This document shows, one piece after another, positions 61,895 through 64,000 of a stretch of DNA of 64,000 nucleotides (position 1 is its first letter; each line of letters starts with the position of its first letter). The position numbers and the translations under genes are program-made. The notes beneath the pieces were generated by a model, which ran no database searches, was not told the DNA's origin, and saw nothing but the letters and a program-made list of their open reading frames with translations. The stretch is from Gp6-AA40 sp035649635 (GTDB taxonomy: Bacteria; Acidobacteriota; Vicinamibacteria; Vicinamibacterales; UBA2999). The stretch is from assembly GCA_035649635.1 (NCBI GenBank), contig DASRJE010000198.1, forward strand, positions 186,001 through 250,000, in the 5' to 3' direction.

Positions 61895-62625
61895 ACTGGT
61901 AAGGCCGCGTGCGTAATCGCGAGGAGCGCCGTGCACGCCGTGTCTACCCGCAGCGTGCGCGCCCCAAGCCCCACGCGATGGAAGCCGTGCGCCTCGAGAA
62001 GTGAGAGTTCGAAGTCATTCCAGCCGCCCTCAGGGCCGATTGCCAGGAGCACGCGCCGGTCGCGATGGTCGGACAGCGCAGCGCTAATGGAGGTGGCGCC
62101 GCTCGGATCCGCGACGAGGCGAATGCCGTCGCTGAAGAATCCGTCGAGGTGATCTTCCACCAGGATCCTGAACTGCCGATGTATCGAGACGATTGGCAGC
62201 CGCGTGTCGCGTGCCTGTTGCAATCCTTCGATGAGGAGCGGGCGATAGCACGCTTCCGTGAGAACGTGCGTATCGAAGTAGTGTCGTTCCACTCGCTCGG
62301 CATTCGTCAGGATGATGCGGCCGACACCGAGCGCGGCGAACTGTGCCCACAGCCGTCGCATCACCTTGGGCCGCGGCAAGGCGAGGAGCACATCGACTCG
62401 AGGTCGCGGAGGTATTTCCGGCTCGAACATGCAGCGCATTGTCACCTGACTATCGCGGGCCATCTCTACGGTTCCAACACCGAGCGCTCCATCGAGAAAC
62501 CCCACGCGAACAGCCTGGCCCGGTGTCACGCGCAGCACGTTCAACAGATGAGTCGCGCGAGCGTCAGAGAGCGACACCGTGTCAGCGCCGATGACGTCGC
62601 GTTCGTCGACAAGGATCAGGTTCAC
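61879..62625 (-). CDS. rsmE: 16S rRNA (uracil-1498-N3)-methyltransferase
   Basis: 248 aa SPOUT enzyme methylating N3 of U1498 in 16S rRNA. Seen: an N-terminal PUA-like domain (HLLNVLRVTPGQAVRVGFLD), LALPRPKVMRRLWAQFAALG, a typical VERHYFDTHVLTEACYRPLL region, and the SAM-binding knot LLAIGPEGGWNDFELSLLEA with LGARTLRVDTACTALLAI. Full length. Its 3' end overlaps the convergent glycine-zipper gene. Confidence 0.92.
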   Translation of the reverse strand: MNLILVDERDVIGADTVSLSDARATHLLNVLRVTPGQAVRVGFLDGALGVGTVEMARDSQVTMRCMFEPEIPPRPRVDVLLALPRPKVMRRLWAQFAALGVGRIILTNAERVERHYFDTHVLTEACYRPLLIEGLQQARDTRLPIVSIHRQFRILVEDHLDGFFSDGIRLVADPSGATSISAALSDHRDRRVLLAIGPEGGWNDFELSLLEAHGFHRVGLGARTLRVDTACTALLAITHAALPVHCGS

Positions 62626-62700
62626 GTGGTTGGTCCCTGATGTTCGTCAGCATGAGCGAGCGCGTTAATTGTAGTGACGAAGGCAGGAAGGAGGATTGAG

Positions 62701-62940
62701 GTGGGGGACCCGGTGTTCATGTACGCGCTTTTGATGATAGCGGGCGTGCTTCTCAATTTTGCTCTCTGCGGGGCAGTGACTTACGTCGTGGTCAAGGTGT
62801 TCGGTGACCCCCCGACGGCGGGTCTGCCTTCGTCCGGGCGTAGTCCCCGGACGGCGCAGATCCTCAGGATCAACACTGGAATGCTCAGAACGGATGCGGA
62901 CGAGGGCGGCCCTTTCGAGCCCCAATGGGTCGAGAAGTAG
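62701..62940 (+). CDS. Small single-pass membrane protein
   Basis: 79 aa from the GTG at 62701 with AAGGAGG upstream (an ATG-less extension to 62674 is possible). Seen: VFMYALLMIAGVLLNFALCG as one TM helix with more hydrophobic sequence (AVTYVVVKVFG), then a polar tail GRSPRTAQILRINTGMLRTD. No family recognised. Divergent from rsmE. Confidence 0.65.
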   Translation: MGDPVFMYALLMIAGVLLNFALCGAVTYVVVKVFGDPPTAGLPSSGRSPRTAQILRINTGMLRTDADEGGPFEPQWVEK

Positions 62941-62961
62941 ACTGAGCGGGTGACCTGCTCG

Positions 62962-63482
62962 CTAGTCGCGCAGAATGTCGTACTCGAGCCCCACGGTACC
63001 AGTCTTCTCGTAGATACGCTGCTTTCGCAGCCTGAGTTTCGCTCGTCCGCCGGCGATGGCAGCAGCTGAACACCGCCGCCCAGCAGCAATGGAATCAGGG
63101 ATACCTCACGCGATCCACGAGGCCAGCCGCGAGCAGACTGCGAAACAGTTCACCGCCTCCGAACAGCGCGATATCTTGGCCCGGTTTCGCACGTAGTTCG
63201 GACACCACGCGCTCGGCGTCGGACTCGACGACAGTGCGGATAGTCAGCCGGCTTCATCGTGCGTGAGAACACGATGTTCTGAATGCCGGCAGTCGATTTC
63301 GTGGCCTCTCCCATTCGCACCATGGCTTCGAACGTCTTGCGGCCGATGAGAAAGGTGTCGAACTGCTTCATGATTCCGGCGAAATCGATGTCGGGATCCA
63401 TGACGATCCAGTCGTACTCACCGTTTGGGCCGGCGATGTATCCGTCGAGACTCATGGCGCCGCCATATCGGACCAGTCGCAT
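62962..63482 (-). pseudogene. DHFR/RibD-C-like reductase with three single-base frameshifts
   Basis: About 173 aa if three lesions are repaired. ATG 63482 follows AGGAGG. Seen: frame 1 MRLVRYGGAMSLDGYIAGPN, DTFLIGRKTFEAMV and NIVFSRTMKPADYPH; frame 2 VVESDAERVVSELRAKPGQD and IALFGGGELFRSLLAAGLVD; frame 3 EVSLIPLLLGGGVQLLPSP; final frame GGRAKLRLRKQRIYEKTGTV plus GLEYDILRD stop. Lesions: one extra base near 63233, one missing near 63105-63108, one missing near 63048-63052. All codons between are sensible, so decay is recent or these are sequence errors. Confidence 0.85.
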
Positions 63483-63544
63483 TGGCACCTCCTGAGCCGC
63501 TGTGTCGGCGTGATGTTAGCCTGCTTAGCTGAGTAGCTCGATAC

Positions 63545-63650
63545 CCCGGTACCTGGGCGGTTGGTTAACGACTGGGTGGCGCAGTAGCCCGGTAACATGG
63601 CAACCCAGGTAACCCGGCAACCCAGCAACCCAGCAACCCAGTTAACCTAA
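63545..63650. repeat. CAACCCAG tandem words with opposed CTGGGT words
   Basis: Repeated CAACCCAG/TAACCCGG words run from about 63598 to 63644 (for example CCCAGCAACCCAGCAACCCA). GGTTAACGACTGGGTGGC near 63563 is nearly complementary to GCAACCCAGTTAACC at the other end, so the island could fold back. It precedes the cytochrome c gene. Confidence 0.75.
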
Positions 63651-63672
63651 GAGTCGCGGGGAAGGGACCTTG

Positions 63673-64000
63673 ATGAAGGGAAACAGATCCGGGAATCTTA
63701 CAGCCATGATTCGCGCTCTGGTTGTGCTGCTTGTCGTCTTGTCGGCAATCGGAACCTTCGTTGCCTATTCCATCGTGACCCGGGGGCTCAGCGCGCGCGA
63801 CGAGCCGAGCCGTGCTGAAGAGATCCTGGCGCGGGCAATGCGGCGGTGGGCGACACCGCAGTCGACGCGCGCTCGAGTCAATCCAGTGGAAGCGACCGAG
63901 GCAGTGCAGGCAGATGCATTGGCCCACTACGCGGACCACTGTGCGACATGTCACGCCAACGACGGCAGCGGTGAAACGACAGTTGGTCGCGGGCTCTATC
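63673..64000 (+). CDS. Membrane-anchored cytochrome c, 3' end missing
   Basis: 109 residues visible, running off the right edge. ATG 63673 has GGAAGGG eight bases before. Seen: MKGNRSGNLTAMIRALVVLL start with a TM anchor (RALVVLLVVLSAIGTFVAYS), a polar linker and a haem site CATCH in HYADHCATCHANDGSGE. The DHCATCHAND layout is typical of class I monohaem cytochromes c. Probably periplasmic, tethered to the inner membrane. Start supported by ribosome site. Confidence 0.85.
   Translation, partial: MKGNRSGNLTAMIRALVVLLVVLSAIGTFVAYSIVTRGLSARDEPSRAEEILARAMRRWATPQSTRARVNPVEATEAVQADALAHYADHCATCHANDGSGETTVGRGLY

Noticed and set aside
63598..63644. CRISPR array
   Set aside because: Repeat words are 7-9 bases with no unique spacers and no cas genes; it is a simple word-repeat island.

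Overview
The window is a GC-rich, gene-dense bacterial chromosome segment. The combination of genes points to Acidobacteriota, probably the Vicinamibacteria. It has an ADOP-type MacB/FtsX permease, Ser/Thr kinases with a PD40/TolB propeller or a membrane-sensor half, an Os1348-like NHLP-clan small protein, multihaem cytochromes, and a tal-pgi fusion beside a short gnd. This assignment rests on gene content only; no rRNA or tRNA gene was seen.

Layout. 1-5031 (minus): end of a flavin monooxygenase gene, a CPXCG zinc-ribbon protein, an MscS channel, a CmpX-like TM-helix protein and an unusual glycosyltransferase. 5034-8848 (minus): trehalose synthase and glycogen debranching enzyme, overlapping by 4 nt and followed 2 nt later by the glycosyltransferase. 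9004-11866 (minus): a five-haem cytochrome and a cytochrome c/outer-membrane-barrel fusion. 11909-16656 (minus): a GGDEF-EAL protein, then CobT and CobS without CobN. 16865-21389 (plus): a secreted metallo-beta-lactamase-fold protein and a kinase with a propeller domain. 21401-25382: endonuclease IV divergent from a GAF-rich sigma-54 activator. 25439-29425 (minus): three consecutive genes, an HtrA-like protease, a receiver-like protein and a membrane kinase, each interrupted by one single-base frameshift.

29872-50626 (plus) is the most striking part: 14 genes in one direction, mostly with 1-8 nt overlaps. The order is NHLP-type small protein, TolC, membrane-fusion lipoprotein, RND pump, GH63-like glucosidase, glucose-6-phosphate dehydrogenase, a four-helix membrane protein, transketolase, transaldolase-phosphoglucose isomerase fusion, 6-phosphogluconate dehydrogenase, ROK/polyphosphate-glucokinase-like kinase, histidine phosphatase, CydA and CydB. 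Inference: the enzymes release glucose, phosphorylate it and run the pentose phosphate pathway, while cytochrome bd and the pump handle respiration and export. No 6-phosphogluconolactonase is present.

50857-64000: a DUF4136 protein, a long foldback element, an FAD monooxygenase convergent with a DUF2235 membrane protein, a three-stem-loop intergenic region, a VOC protein, a GlsB-type stress protein, DUF1003 and DinB proteins, an ADOP permease, a glycine-zipper protein, RsmE, a small membrane protein, a DHFR-like gene with three frameshifts, and the start of a membrane-anchored cytochrome c.

Intergenic DNA is rich in palindromes: a GGCGGGTCT/AGACCCGCC hairpin family at gene ends, GTCCGGC-type hairpins, a GGGGTCAGACCCC repeat pair inside the efflux operon, and islands made of short degenerate repeated words arranged as foldbacks.
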